Origin: Alphaproteobacteria bacterium
GTDB lineage: Bacteria > Pseudomonadota > Alphaproteobacteria > UBA8366
DNA length: 64,000 nucleotides
Assembly: GCA_021774335.1 (NCBI GenBank)
Contig: JAJFJD010000047.1
Coordinates: 16,230-80,229, forward strand
Direction: 5' to 3'
In this document: one piece after another, positions 1 to 7,470 of the stretch
How positions within the stretch are numbered: position 1 is the first letter of the stretch
How the letters are laid out: each line of letters starts with the position of its first letter
The notes under the pieces: model-generated
What the model saw: only the letters and a program-made list of their open reading frames with translations
The model's database searches: none
Told to the model about the DNA's origin: nothing
Made by a program: the position numbers and the translations under genes

Positions 1-468
1 GCGTTGCACGAGAAACGGCGATTTCTCATCGTCGCTCAGTTGGCCGGCGACGCTGTCGGGGACGAAATTCCAGACCATCTTGGCCGAGAGAAATTCGTTC
101 TGCAGGATCGGCGTCTCGTTGTTGAACAATACGTCGACATTGTTGAGTCCGGCTTTTCGTTCGCGCCGGAATTTTTCAAGTTGAACGCTGGACGAGATAT
201 CGAAGGCTTCGATCTCGACGCCGTATTTTTCCTTGAACGCTTTCTGGAGTTTGAAAATTCGCGACGATACCGAGTAGATCGTCACCTTGCCTTCTTTCCT
301 CGCGGCGGCTTCGATGGCCTTCCAGTCCTGTTTGCCCGCATGCGGGCCGAGCTGTGCTTTCTTCAGCCAGTCGGATTGCGCATCCGCGCTGGCCGCGCCG
401 ACCGGCACGGCCAGCAGGCCGACGATCAGCATCGATTTTGCCGTATTACGAATATGACGGGTAATCAT
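1..468 (-). CDS. ABC transporter substrate-binding protein, iron(III)-type (3' part cut off by window edge)
   Basis: This is the N-terminal 156 residues of a periplasmic solute-binding protein; the rest lies beyond base 1. The ATG at 468 is preceded by GGAGG-like sequence. A signal peptide is visible: basic start (MITRHIRNTAKS), hydrophobic core (MLIVGLLAVPVG), then an ASA-type cleavage region near residue 27. The mature part shows KVTIYS and a VDVLFNNE segment, as in Fe(III)/2-aminoethylphosphonate-type binding proteins (FbpA/AfuA group). It lies 70 bp downstream of the ATPase gene and is the last visible gene of the importer operon. Iron is the default guess for this fold group. The ligand is not determined here, and the sugar-type regulator heading the operon leaves other substrates open. 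Confidence 0.8.
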   Translation of the reverse strand, partial: MITRHIRNTAKSMLIVGLLAVPVGAASADAQSDWLKKAQLGPHAGKQDWKAIEAAARKEGKVTIYSVSSRIFKLQKAFKEKYGVEIEAFDISSSVQLEKFRRERKAGLNNVDVLFNNETPILQNEFLSAKMVWNFVPDSVAGQLSDDEKSPFLVQR

Positions 469-538
469 GGCGTTTCCTCCTATGTTGGACGGCTTGTGCT
501 GCAAACCATATTTCTTGTTGGAACCAGGTAGGCCCGGT

Positions 539-1636
539 TCATTGGTGAGCGCCCAGCAACTTCCCTGAGCTTTCGTCGTAAAGGTTCATGGCGGATGGAT
601 CGAATGTGAGCCAAATCGGCTGGTCCATTTTCACATCCTGCTGTGGTGACCCGCGGACCGTGATCATTGTGCTTCCCCGTAGGGCCTGGACCATCAATTC
701 GGGGCCGCTGGACAGCGCGCCATACACCTTGAATTCGACGGCGTCGGGCTGCGGTTCCAGCGAGAGTGTAATGTCCTCGGGCCGGGCTGCGATCGTGAGA
801 CGCCCTTGCGGCGCGTCGTTGAATAATGGAATCCGGAAATCGTCCACATTCGCCCAGCCCCGGCCGTTTTCCTGGACGCTCTCTGCGGAAACGAGATTGA
901 TCCGCGGCATGCCGATGAAATCGGCGACGAACAGGCTGGCGGGTTGCCGATAGAGGTCGAGGGGCGCCGCCTGTTGTTCGATTTGGCCTTTGTTCATCAC
1001 CACGATGAGGCTCGCCAGCGTCATCGCTTCGCCTTGATCATGCGTCACGAAAACCGTGGTGGCGTCTGAATCGATGTGCAGGCGCTTGAGCTCGGTCCGC
1101 ATGTCCATGCGCAAGCGGGCATCCAGATTGGACAGTGGTTCATCCATGAGAAAGACCGGCGGTTTCGTCGCGAGCAATCGCGCGACCGCGACCCTCTGCT
1201 GCTGACCGCCCGACAGTTCGGAAGGGTACCGTTCCCCGAGCCCTTCCATCGCGAGATCGCGCAAGACATTGTCCACGCGGGTCCGGATCTGATCGCGCGG
1301 AAGCTTCTGAATGCCCAGACCGAAGCCGATGTTGTCGAAGACGGTCATGTGCGGCCACAAGGCGTAGCTTTGGAAAACCATGCCGATCTGACGTTTGCCC
1401 GGCGGCATCGAGAGTCCTCGCTCGGCGGAGAATACCACGTCGCCGGCGATCCGGATTTCGCCTTCGTCGGGTGTCTCCAACCCGGCCAGGCACCGCAGCA
1501 GCGTCGTTTTCCCGCAACCCGATGGACCGAGGAGCACCAGGAATTCGTTGGCATCGATATCGAGCGAGACGCCGTCCAACGCGGTCATCTTGCCGTATCG
1601 TTTCGTTAGATTGCGAACTTCGATCGCAGCGCCCAT
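539..1636 (-). CDS. ABC transporter ATP-binding protein (FbpC/PotA type)
   Basis: This is a 365-residue cytoplasmic ATPase that powers the importer formed with the fused permease upstream. Visible are Walker A (GPSGCGKTT, about residues 37-45), Q-loop region (MVFQSYALWPH), signature LSGGQQQRVAVARLLA, Walker B VFLMDEPLSNLD and the H-loop (FVTHDQGEA). A TOBE-like C-terminal domain of about 110 residues contains RPEDITL, as in the PotA/FbpC/MalK subclass. The ATG at 1636 was chosen because homology begins there (MGAAIEVRNLTKRYGK). The open frame continues upstream only as a shadow of the permease gene. It starts 17 bp after the permease stop, so the two are surely cotranscribed. Confidence 0.93.
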   Translation of the reverse strand: MGAAIEVRNLTKRYGKMTALDGVSLDIDANEFLVLLGPSGCGKTTLLRCLAGLETPDEGEIRIAGDVVFSAERGLSMPPGKRQIGMVFQSYALWPHMTVFDNIGFGLGIQKLPRDQIRTRVDNVLRDLAMEGLGERYPSELSGGQQQRVAVARLLATKPPVFLMDEPLSNLDARLRMDMRTELKRLHIDSDATTVFVTHDQGEAMTLASLIVVMNKGQIEQQAAPLDLYRQPASLFVADFIGMPRINLVSAESVQENGRGWANVDDFRIPLFNDAPQGRLTIAARPEDITLSLEPQPDAVEFKVYGALSSGPELMVQALRGSTMITVRGSPQQDVKMDQPIWLTFDPSAMNLYDESSGKLLGAHQ

Positions 1637-1653
1637 GGCGAATATCCTGGTTA

Positions 1654-3504
1654 TCAATCCTGAGTCTTGTCGCGCAACTTTTCGAGTTTGCTCTTGCCGA
1701 GCTTCCAGACGATCAGCTCGCCGATGATCGTCAGGACCGTGACGATCAGAACAAGCGCATTGCTGAGTTGGGTTTGGTCTTCTTCGATGTATCTGAATCC
1801 GACGGTCATCAGCACGCGGGTCGACGGCGTGATCAGCAGGATAATCAGGGTCAGTTCCCGCATGATGCCGACGAAGCTCACCATCGTGCCCGCCACGACC
1901 CCCGGCATGGTCAGCGGCACGACGATGCGCCAGAACCGCGTGAACCAGGATGCACCCTGGATTTCCGCCGCTTCCTCCAGCGACTGGCCCAACTGCGTGA
2001 CCGCGCTCGCACCGGTGCGCACGCTGTAGGGAAGTTTGTTCACAACGGAAATCAACACCAGCAGCGTGAATGTTCCGTAGAGCGCGGGAATGGGGCCGTG
2101 CGATTCGGCGAACATGCTGAGATACAGGGCCCCGAATGCAATGGATGGAAACAGGAACGGAATGAAGGCCGCCTGGTCGAGCAGGTTCGAGAGCCAGCGC
2201 ACCCGGCCGCGGACCACGATATAGCCGATGACCAGGCCGATCACCGCCGCCAGAACGGAGCCGATGAGCGCCAGTTTCAGGGTGTTCCACGTCGCGCCTA
2301 GAATGACGTCGTTGTGCAGGACGCCGGGTTCGCCGAACGCGTAGCGGGGGTCGGATTCGCCGATCCAGTAATGCAGCGTGAAATTGTCGAGCCCGTATTG
2401 GCCATCGACGAGCATCACGGTCTGATACCCAAGCAAGGCGATCGGGAAGATCGCCGCGAGCGCCGCCACCGTGAAGGTTGCGGCGAACACCGGCCAGCGC
2501 CAACGGCCGAGGCGGGTAAGATTGCCCTTGAATCCCTTGCCGCTGATCGTTTCGAAACGCTTCGAGTTGGTGCCGATGATCTTGAAGGTGAAATACATCG
2601 TCGCGCCGGTTATCACGATCAAGACAATCGCGAGGATGTAGCCAAACGCGTCGAGGCCCAATTTGATGTTGGCGAAGAGCATCGTGGCCAACGTGTAATA
2701 TTCAATGGGCGCACCGAGGAGAAACGGCAGGGCGAAGGTGCCGATGGTTTTCCCGAAAGTCAGAACGAAGGCCGCCAGGAACGCCGGCGCCACGATCGGG
2801 AATGTGATCTTCCGCAGAATCAGGAAGCGCGACGCTCCTTGGATTTCAGCGCATTCCTCCAACTGTGAATCCAAGGTGCTCAAGGCCCCTGCGACCAGCA
2901 GAAGCGCAAAGGGGAAGTAATGAATGGCCATGGTGATGATGATCGGCACGGCGCCGAACGACAGCCACTCCGGCGGCGTGAACCCGAAGGTCGCATCGAA
3001 CAATCCGGGTTGCCCGCCTGCCGCGGGGCTTTTGAATAGTGTTTCCCAGGCGAGCGCGATGGCGAAGGACGGGATCACATAGGGCAGCGTGAGGACCGGC
3101 TGCAGCCATCGTTTCCCCGGCATGTCGGTCCGGACGACCACCCATGCCAACAGACCGCCCATCAACAACGCCAAGACCGCCGCGGCGCCGCCGGTGACCA
3201 TGGTATTCCACAGCGGATCGAGCAGCATCGAGGATGACGAACCACCGAAGAATATTTCGTACCAGTGGTGCGACGTGAATTCGCCCTCGACGGCGCTCCG
3301 GTTGAAGCGGCGATCCCCGGCGCCCCACACAAGAGTTCTCCAGATCAACTCGAACAGTGGATAGATCACCAGATAGGCCAGCACGATCAGCAGGCCCACC
3401 GCGATGAGAAACTGCGCCGATGTCAGGCGTGACAGGAATTTGTTGCGCCAACGTTCAAGCCGTGGCGCGGCCGTCCCAAATTCCGGTGCGGCGGATCCCA
3501 GCAT
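1654..3504 (-). CDS. Fused two-domain ABC transporter permease (FbpB/ThiP type)
   Basis: This 616-residue inner-membrane protein carries two binding-protein-dependent transport modules in one chain. About 12 hydrophobic segments are visible, and each half has a cytoplasmic EAA loop: EECAEIQGAS near residues 216-225 and EEAAEIQGAS near 510-519. These loops contact the ATPase. The length and doubled architecture match the iron(III)/AEP/thiamine permease group, where one gene replaces two permease genes. It begins 3 bp after the stop of the RpiR-type regulator gene, which makes the regulator the first gene of this operon. Confidence 0.92.
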   Translation of the reverse strand: MLGSAAPEFGTAAPRLERWRNKFLSRLTSAQFLIAVGLLIVLAYLVIYPLFELIWRTLVWGAGDRRFNRSAVEGEFTSHHWYEIFFGGSSSSMLLDPLWNTMVTGGAAAVLALLMGGLLAWVVVRTDMPGKRWLQPVLTLPYVIPSFAIALAWETLFKSPAAGGQPGLFDATFGFTPPEWLSFGAVPIIITMAIHYFPFALLLVAGALSTLDSQLEECAEIQGASRFLILRKITFPIVAPAFLAAFVLTFGKTIGTFALPFLLGAPIEYYTLATMLFANIKLGLDAFGYILAIVLIVITGATMYFTFKIIGTNSKRFETISGKGFKGNLTRLGRWRWPVFAATFTVAALAAIFPIALLGYQTVMLVDGQYGLDNFTLHYWIGESDPRYAFGEPGVLHNDVILGATWNTLKLALIGSVLAAVIGLVIGYIVVRGRVRWLSNLLDQAAFIPFLFPSIAFGALYLSMFAESHGPIPALYGTFTLLVLISVVNKLPYSVRTGASAVTQLGQSLEEAAEIQGASWFTRFWRIVVPLTMPGVVAGTMVSFVGIMRELTLIILLITPSTRVLMTVGFRYIEEDQTQLSNALVLIVTVLTIIGELIVWKLGKSKLEKLRDKTQD

Positions 3505-3507
3505 CGT

Positions 3508-4401
3508 TCACTCACCGTCGCTCAAATCTGAACCGGTCAGCGAGAGCGTCTGCCGTGCCCGGGGCTCCTCCTGGATTTCCCGGGTAAGTTCCGCCAGCCG
3601 TTCCAGCGTCGCGATGGATCGCCCTTTGTCCAGGTGGGAAATCGTCAGGACGATCGCGTTGCAGATCGCCATGGGCACGGTGAGCGTAAGAAACTCACTC
3701 CCCAAGCCGCGATCGGCCATCAAGGTAATCTCCGGCTCCGGCTTGATGAGCGGCGCGACCAGATCGCTGACGAGAATGGATGTCGCCCCGACCCTTCTCG
3801 AATGGTTGAGGCAGGTGGCGATTCCCCGCGGAACCGAGTGAAAGCCGAATGCCAGCAGGGCGTCGTCCGACTTCATCGGCAGAATTCTTTCCGCCAACTC
3901 CCGGTCTTGATGGTTGAGGATGGTGTGGTGGAATCCGGCCCGCCGCAGCCTGCGGCCCATCATTTCCACCAGCGCCGTCGAATTGCCTTGGCCGAAAATA
4001 AAGATATGCCCCGCGTCGATGAGCGCGCGTGCGGCCTGATTGATCTTGGCCTGCAGTTCGCGGCTGTTCAACCGGTCCAGCGTATCGGTTTCATGCCGGA
4101 GCAGTCCGGAGAGTATTGCGCCCTCCTCCATGTGCGAAAGGCTCTCGCGAATCCGGTCCGCCGGTTCCGCCTTATTGATGATGTCGGCCTGCAGGTAGGA
4201 TCGGAGGTCCGGGTAACCGCCGAATCCGAGTTTTCGCGCCAGCCGTACGGCGGTGGCCGGATGGACTCCCGCACGGCCTGCGATATCGGTCGTGGACAGA
4301 TAGGAAACTTCGGTCGGGCTTTCCAGCAACGCTTTCAGCAGACGCCGGTCCGCGTCGGTCAGCCGAACCTGATTCTTTTCGATGAGCGTGGTTAGGCTCA
4401 C
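3508..4401 (-). CDS. MurR/RpiR family transcriptional regulator
   Basis: This is a 297-residue regulator with an N-terminal RpiR-type helix-turn-helix (TDIAGRAGVHPATAVRLARKLGF, roughly residues 41-63) and a C-terminal SIS sugar-isomerase-like effector domain (IFIFGQGNSTALVEMMGRRL onward). The GTG at 4401 was chosen because it follows GGGAGG by a good spacing. The frame extends further upstream to 4452 without homology. The gene heads the ABC importer operon and is divergent from the beta-propeller gene at 4623, with AT-rich repeated motifs in between, so it probably controls both. SIS domains usually bind phosphosugars, which hints at a sugar-related inducer; that is inference. Confidence 0.88.
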   Translation of the reverse strand: MSLTTLIEKNQVRLTDADRRLLKALLESPTEVSYLSTTDIAGRAGVHPATAVRLARKLGFGGYPDLRSYLQADIINKAEPADRIRESLSHMEEGAILSGLLRHETDTLDRLNSRELQAKINQAARALIDAGHIFIFGQGNSTALVEMMGRRLRRAGFHHTILNHQDRELAERILPMKSDDALLAFGFHSVPRGIATCLNHSRRVGATSILVSDLVAPLIKPEPEITLMADRGLGSEFLTLTVPMAICNAIVLTISHLDKGRSIATLERLAELTREIQEEPRARQTLSLTGSDLSDGE

Positions 4402-4480
4402 GAACGCCTCCCGTCGTTGCCAATCCCGCCGGTGTCCATCGGCCGGCGACATCGAAAAGCATACGAGTCGCGAAATTTGA

Positions 4481-4528
4481 TTGCAATAGAATTTTCACAA
4501 TTGGAATTTTCTGCAATTTTTATTGCAA
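4481..4528. promoter_or_regulatory. Candidate operator cluster for the RpiR-type regulator
   Basis: This AT-rich patch lies in an otherwise GC-rich divergent intergenic region. It holds inverted arms TTGCAATA (4481-4488) and TATTGCAA (4521-4528). It also holds a direct repeat GAATTTTC at 4489-4496 and 4504-4511 (15-bp step), and a small palindrome GCAAT-N4-ATTGC at 4513-4526. RpiR-family operators are often A/T-rich repeats of this kind. The assignment to this regulator is inferred from position. Confidence 0.55.
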
Positions 4529-4622
4529 CAACCAGTTTTGCCACACCGGCTTTGCGCGCGCTGCCGGATTCGCCGACAATGGGGCCTTGCCATTCATATT
4601 CGAACCCGAGGGGTAAGCGGCC

Positions 4623-5585
4623 ATGTCAGTTATTCTGGGAAGCGGTGATTTCAGGTATCGCGTGGTCGAAGACTGGGCCAAGCTGCCCGACGGCTGGGAA
4701 TTTCGGGACGTGGCCGCGGTCGGGGTCGACAGCAAGGACCAGGTATACGTGTTCAACCGCGGCGACCACCCGATGATGGTGTTCGACCGCGACGGCAATT
4801 TCCTGCGGTCCTGGGGCGAGGACGTCTTCACCCGGGCGCACGGAATTCATATCGGGCCGGACGACATGCTTTATTGCACCGACGATGGCGGGCATGCGGT
4901 CTACAAATGTACGACCGAGGGTAAAATCCTGCTGGAAATCGGCGTGCCGGGCACGCCGGCGCCCTATATGAGCGGCGAACCCTTCCACCGCTGCACCCAT
5001 ACCGCGCTGTCGCCGGACAATCACATCTTTGTCTCGGACGGCTACGGCAACGCCTGCGTGCACAAATATTCGCCCGACGGGAAACTGGTGAAGACCTGGG
5101 GTGAATCCGGCACCGAGCCGGGCCAGTTCAACATCGTGCACAACATCGTCGCCGACGACGACGGCTGGATCTACGTCGCCGACCGGGAGAACCACCGGGT
5201 GCAGGTGTTTAACACCGACGGCAAATACGAAACGCAATGGAACAACCTGCACCGGCCCTGTGGGCTCTACATGCCGCGCGGCAAGTGCCCGCATTGCTTC
5301 ATCGGCGAGTTGGGACCGGGCATGAACGTGAACCGGCGCGCCCCGAACATGGGACCGCGCCTCAGCGTCGTCGACAACGAGGGTAAATTACTGGCCCGCC
5401 TCGGCGGTGAGGACGGCCCGGGCCTGGACGTGGGCAAGTTCATGGCGCCGCACGGCCTGGCGATCGATTCGCGCGGTGACATCTATGTCGGTGAGGTGTC
5501 GTACACCAACTGGCCGTCAAGTTTCGGCGACAAACCGATGCCGAAAAATCTCCGCTCGCTGCAGAAGCTGGAGAAAGTGGCGTAA
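4623..5585 (+). CDS. NHL-repeat / six-bladed beta-propeller protein
   Basis: This 320-residue protein is built of NHL-type repeats: VDSKDQVYVFNR, VFDRDGNFLRSWGE, DGWIYVADRENHRVQVFNTDGKY and APHGLAIDSRGDIYVGEVS. The blades span nearly the whole chain, as in peptidyl-alpha-hydroxyglycine lyase-like and SMP-30-like propellers. No signal peptide is evident, so it is probably cytoplasmic. A CPHC pair (about residue 222) sits in an insertion within the fifth blade and could bind metal. It is divergent from the RpiR-regulated importer, suggesting a lactonase or lyase acting on the imported compound, but no catalytic assignment can be made from sequence. Confidence 0.85.
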   Translation: MSVILGSGDFRYRVVEDWAKLPDGWEFRDVAAVGVDSKDQVYVFNRGDHPMMVFDRDGNFLRSWGEDVFTRAHGIHIGPDDMLYCTDDGGHAVYKCTTEGKILLEIGVPGTPAPYMSGEPFHRCTHTALSPDNHIFVSDGYGNACVHKYSPDGKLVKTWGESGTEPGQFNIVHNIVADDDGWIYVADRENHRVQVFNTDGKYETQWNNLHRPCGLYMPRGKCPHCFIGELGPGMNVNRRAPNMGPRLSVVDNEGKLLARLGGEDGPGLDVGKFMAPHGLAIDSRGDIYVGEVSYTNWPSSFGDKPMPKNLRSLQKLEKVA

Positions 5586-5620
5586 AGCGTCGAATCCATC
5601 GAGCCTGACCGGCCGCTCAG

Positions 5621-5905
5621 TTAGCCGAGAAGGTCTTCGTCGGCGTAGTCCGATTCCGTGACGAAATTTTTCAGCGCCTGACGTAGCTGGTCGGGCGCTC
5701 CGCCTTCGATTGCCTCAAGATGGTTCAAGTCGTGCGCCAACCGGCGGCGTTCGTCCAAAAGGTAGTTGAACTGTGCGTCGCAGCCGGCGATCGGCGTGGG
5801 GTATTCGCGGATTTGCCGGTCGATTGGCGCTTTTACCCGCAGCAAGTGCTCGCGAATGCGGCGCAAGGCCGGCGTTGCCGCCTGTTCTTTCACCAAATCT
5901 TCCAT
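5621..5905 (-). CDS. Hypothetical small protein, mostly helical
   Basis: This is a 94-residue protein of unknown family, rich in charged residues (ALRRIREHLLRVKAPIDRQ; LLDERRRLAHDLNHLEAIEGG), consistent with a helical coiled domain. No membrane segment or signal is seen. The ATG at 5905 is preferred because AGGACGGA precedes it. An in-frame ATG at 5920 would add five residues but lacks a good ribosome site. It is convergent with the propeller gene. Codon use looks like that of its neighbours. Confidence 0.6.
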   Translation of the reverse strand: MEDLVKEQAATPALRRIREHLLRVKAPIDRQIREYPTPIAGCDAQFNYLLDERRRLAHDLNHLEAIEGGAPDQLRQALKNFVTESDYADEDLLG

Positions 5906-6313
5906 CGTTCCGTCCTGCATCGAAGAAATCTCGGAATAAAATCTACCGTAGCGGTGTCAGTTTAGCGTTAACGGCATGATGTCACGACCTTAAATCGACG
6001 TGCGCGCCCGGCCGGTTGGTGAACCAATGCTGGCTCGCGTGCGTATCCCATAGTGCGGCTGCTTCTGGGCCTGCCATCTTCGCAATGGAGCAGCCGTACG
6101 CCCCGCCGTCGTTGTTGGACGTCATACCTCCGAACAGCGCGGCGGGGCATTCTTTTTGCATTCCTTTTCACCGAACGAGCATTTCAATCGGCAAAGTCGG
6201 AATTTAGCAAAGTTTCGTTAACCATATTGCGCGCAATATTCGGTGTGTTTGCCGTCACAGACGGTGTATGCGGTATGCGCTAGATTTCGCATACCTTATT
6301 GGGGAGCGGGGGT
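5906..6313. other. Intergenic region with structured candidate RNA
   Basis: This 408-bp gap between divergently oriented small genes contains three successive stem-loops ending in a terminator-like hairpin on the plus strand (see the ncRNA entry). The rest (6160-6300) is relatively AT-rich, with no recognisable gene. Confidence 0.5.
5990..6157 (+). ncRNA. Candidate structured small RNA ending in a Rho-independent terminator
   Basis: Three stem-loops follow each other. The first lies around 6002-6043, where GTTGGT pairs with ACCAA inside outer CGCG arms. The second is GCGGCTGCT...AGCAGCC around 6056-6096. The third is a long hairpin, GCCCCGCCG (6100-6108) with CGGCGGGGC (6140-6148), whose upper part continues pairing. 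A T-rich run (TTCTTTTT, 6150-6157) follows. That end structure is a good intrinsic terminator, yet no plus-strand gene precedes it closely. No clear promoter was found. The 5' end is a guess, and the family is unknown. Confidence 0.45.
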
Positions 6314-6694
6314 ATGATTTCCATTAGGTTCGAAACATCCGATTTTCACTGCCACGCCGAAGGCTGTGGGAATTGCCATGCCGACGACGCGCTGGGCGAG
6401 GCGTTGGGCCATTACCGTTGCCAGTGCTGTGGCGCGGTGGATCCGCTTTTGTTCATGATCCGCGAGGATTTATGGATGAAGGCGACGGGCAACCGCCCGG
6501 AATTGCTGCTGTGCTGGCATTGCACCGAAAAGTCGCTGGGCCACTCAATCCGCCCGGCCGATTTGATCGATTGCCCGCTCAATAGGCAATTTTATCCCGG
6601 TATGATGCGGGAAGCGGACCATGGGTTCCGCGCCGTGGCACATGCCCTGCTCGGTCCTTGGCATATGCCGGCGGCCGTTTTCACGCCGGCTTAG
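6314..6694 (+). CDS. Hypothetical cysteine-rich protein, possible zinc-binding
   Basis: This 126-residue protein has paired cysteines: CHAEGCGNCH near the N terminus, YRCQCCGAVDPL, LLCWHC and a later DLIDC. These suggest one or two zinc sites. No signal peptide or membrane segment is seen. The ATG at 6314 follows GGGGAG with 7-8 nt spacing and is preferred over an upstream in-frame TTG. The family is not recognised. The neighbouring candidate RNA and GNAT gene give no functional clue. Confidence 0.65.
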   Translation: MISIRFETSDFHCHAEGCGNCHADDALGEALGHYRCQCCGAVDPLLFMIREDLWMKATGNRPELLLCWHCTEKSLGHSIRPADLIDCPLNRQFYPGMMREADHGFRAVAHALLGPWHMPAAVFTPA

Positions 6695-6698
6695 CCCC

Positions 6699-7265
6699 TC
6701 AGTACACCGATTTTCGATACAGCAACGCTTCGCAGGTGCAGTGGTCCGTCCGGTCCACGCATTTGAACTCGCCGGCGTCGCATTCCGCTTGCCAATAGGA
6801 CGGCAGGCGGGTCCACGGCTCGAACCCTAGCTTTTTCATCAGGCCGTCGACGCGGGAGGCACTGGGCCCGTGCCTAAAGCTGACGATCAGCTTGTCGGCA
6901 CCGTGTCCGATCAACGCGTCATGCATCGAGCTAATGAGCCGCGTGCCGAGCCCGGTTCCGCGCTGACTCTCGGCAACCGCCACGATTTCGATCACGCCGA
7001 GCGCCCCGTCGCGATCCGCCGCCGCGACCTCGTCCGGCACATCGCTCACCTTATGTTCAAGATATTCCGCCAGCGCGTTCTCAGGCAGCAGGCGGCCTTG
7101 CACCAAGCCGAGCAGGCTGCCGTCCGTCTCGTTGCTGACCAGCATTATCGTATCTGGGTCGCCGGCAATCTCGCCGGGTTTCGAGAAATAGCCCTCGCCG
7201 AAGGCTTCCTTGGCGAGGTCGATAACTTTGCTATGCCAAGTCGGTGCGTAGCGTTCAATTCGCAT
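6699..7265 (-). CDS. GNAT family N-acetyltransferase
   Basis: This is a 188-residue acetyl-CoA-dependent acyltransferase. The acetyl-CoA binding motif A is visible as GVIEIVAVAESQRGTGLGTRLISSMHDAL (QRGTGLG is the pyrophosphate loop), followed by a motif B-like VDGLMKKLGFEPW. The length is normal for a single GNAT domain. It starts at the ATG at 7265 and is divergent from the UbiD-family gene. The substrate is unknown. Confidence 0.82.
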   Translation of the reverse strand: MRIERYAPTWHSKVIDLAKEAFGEGYFSKPGEIAGDPDTIMLVSNETDGSLLGLVQGRLLPENALAEYLEHKVSDVPDEVAAADRDGALGVIEIVAVAESQRGTGLGTRLISSMHDALIGHGADKLIVSFRHGPSASRVDGLMKKLGFEPWTRLPSYWQAECDAGEFKCVDRTDHCTCEALLYRKSVY

Positions 7266-7470
7266 TCGGTGTCCCCATCCCCGACCCGCAAACCGAATGT
7301 CGATCTGACATATGTGCGAGCCTGAGGTTATTATAGCAGTAAGTCGTCCTTCGGATGAGCGTTTGTCGCGTTACGGGAAAGCCTTCCTGAGGGCCTTGCC
7401 GATCCCTTGGCAATGCTCAAAAATTCAATTTGTTATAACGATTTCCCTTATTGGGTGGAGATATCAACGC

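Noticed and set aside
1654..2503. Apparent N-terminal extension of the ABC ATPase reading frame through the permease gene
   Set aside because: The ATPase domain begins at the ATG at 1636 with a normal family start; the upstream part is out of frame with the permease and Arg-rich nonsense.
5990..6157. 6S RNA, because CGGTTGGTGA and GCGGCGG occur in similar order
   Set aside because: The long closing stem and central bubble of 6S cannot be formed; the 3' end folds into its own terminator hairpin.
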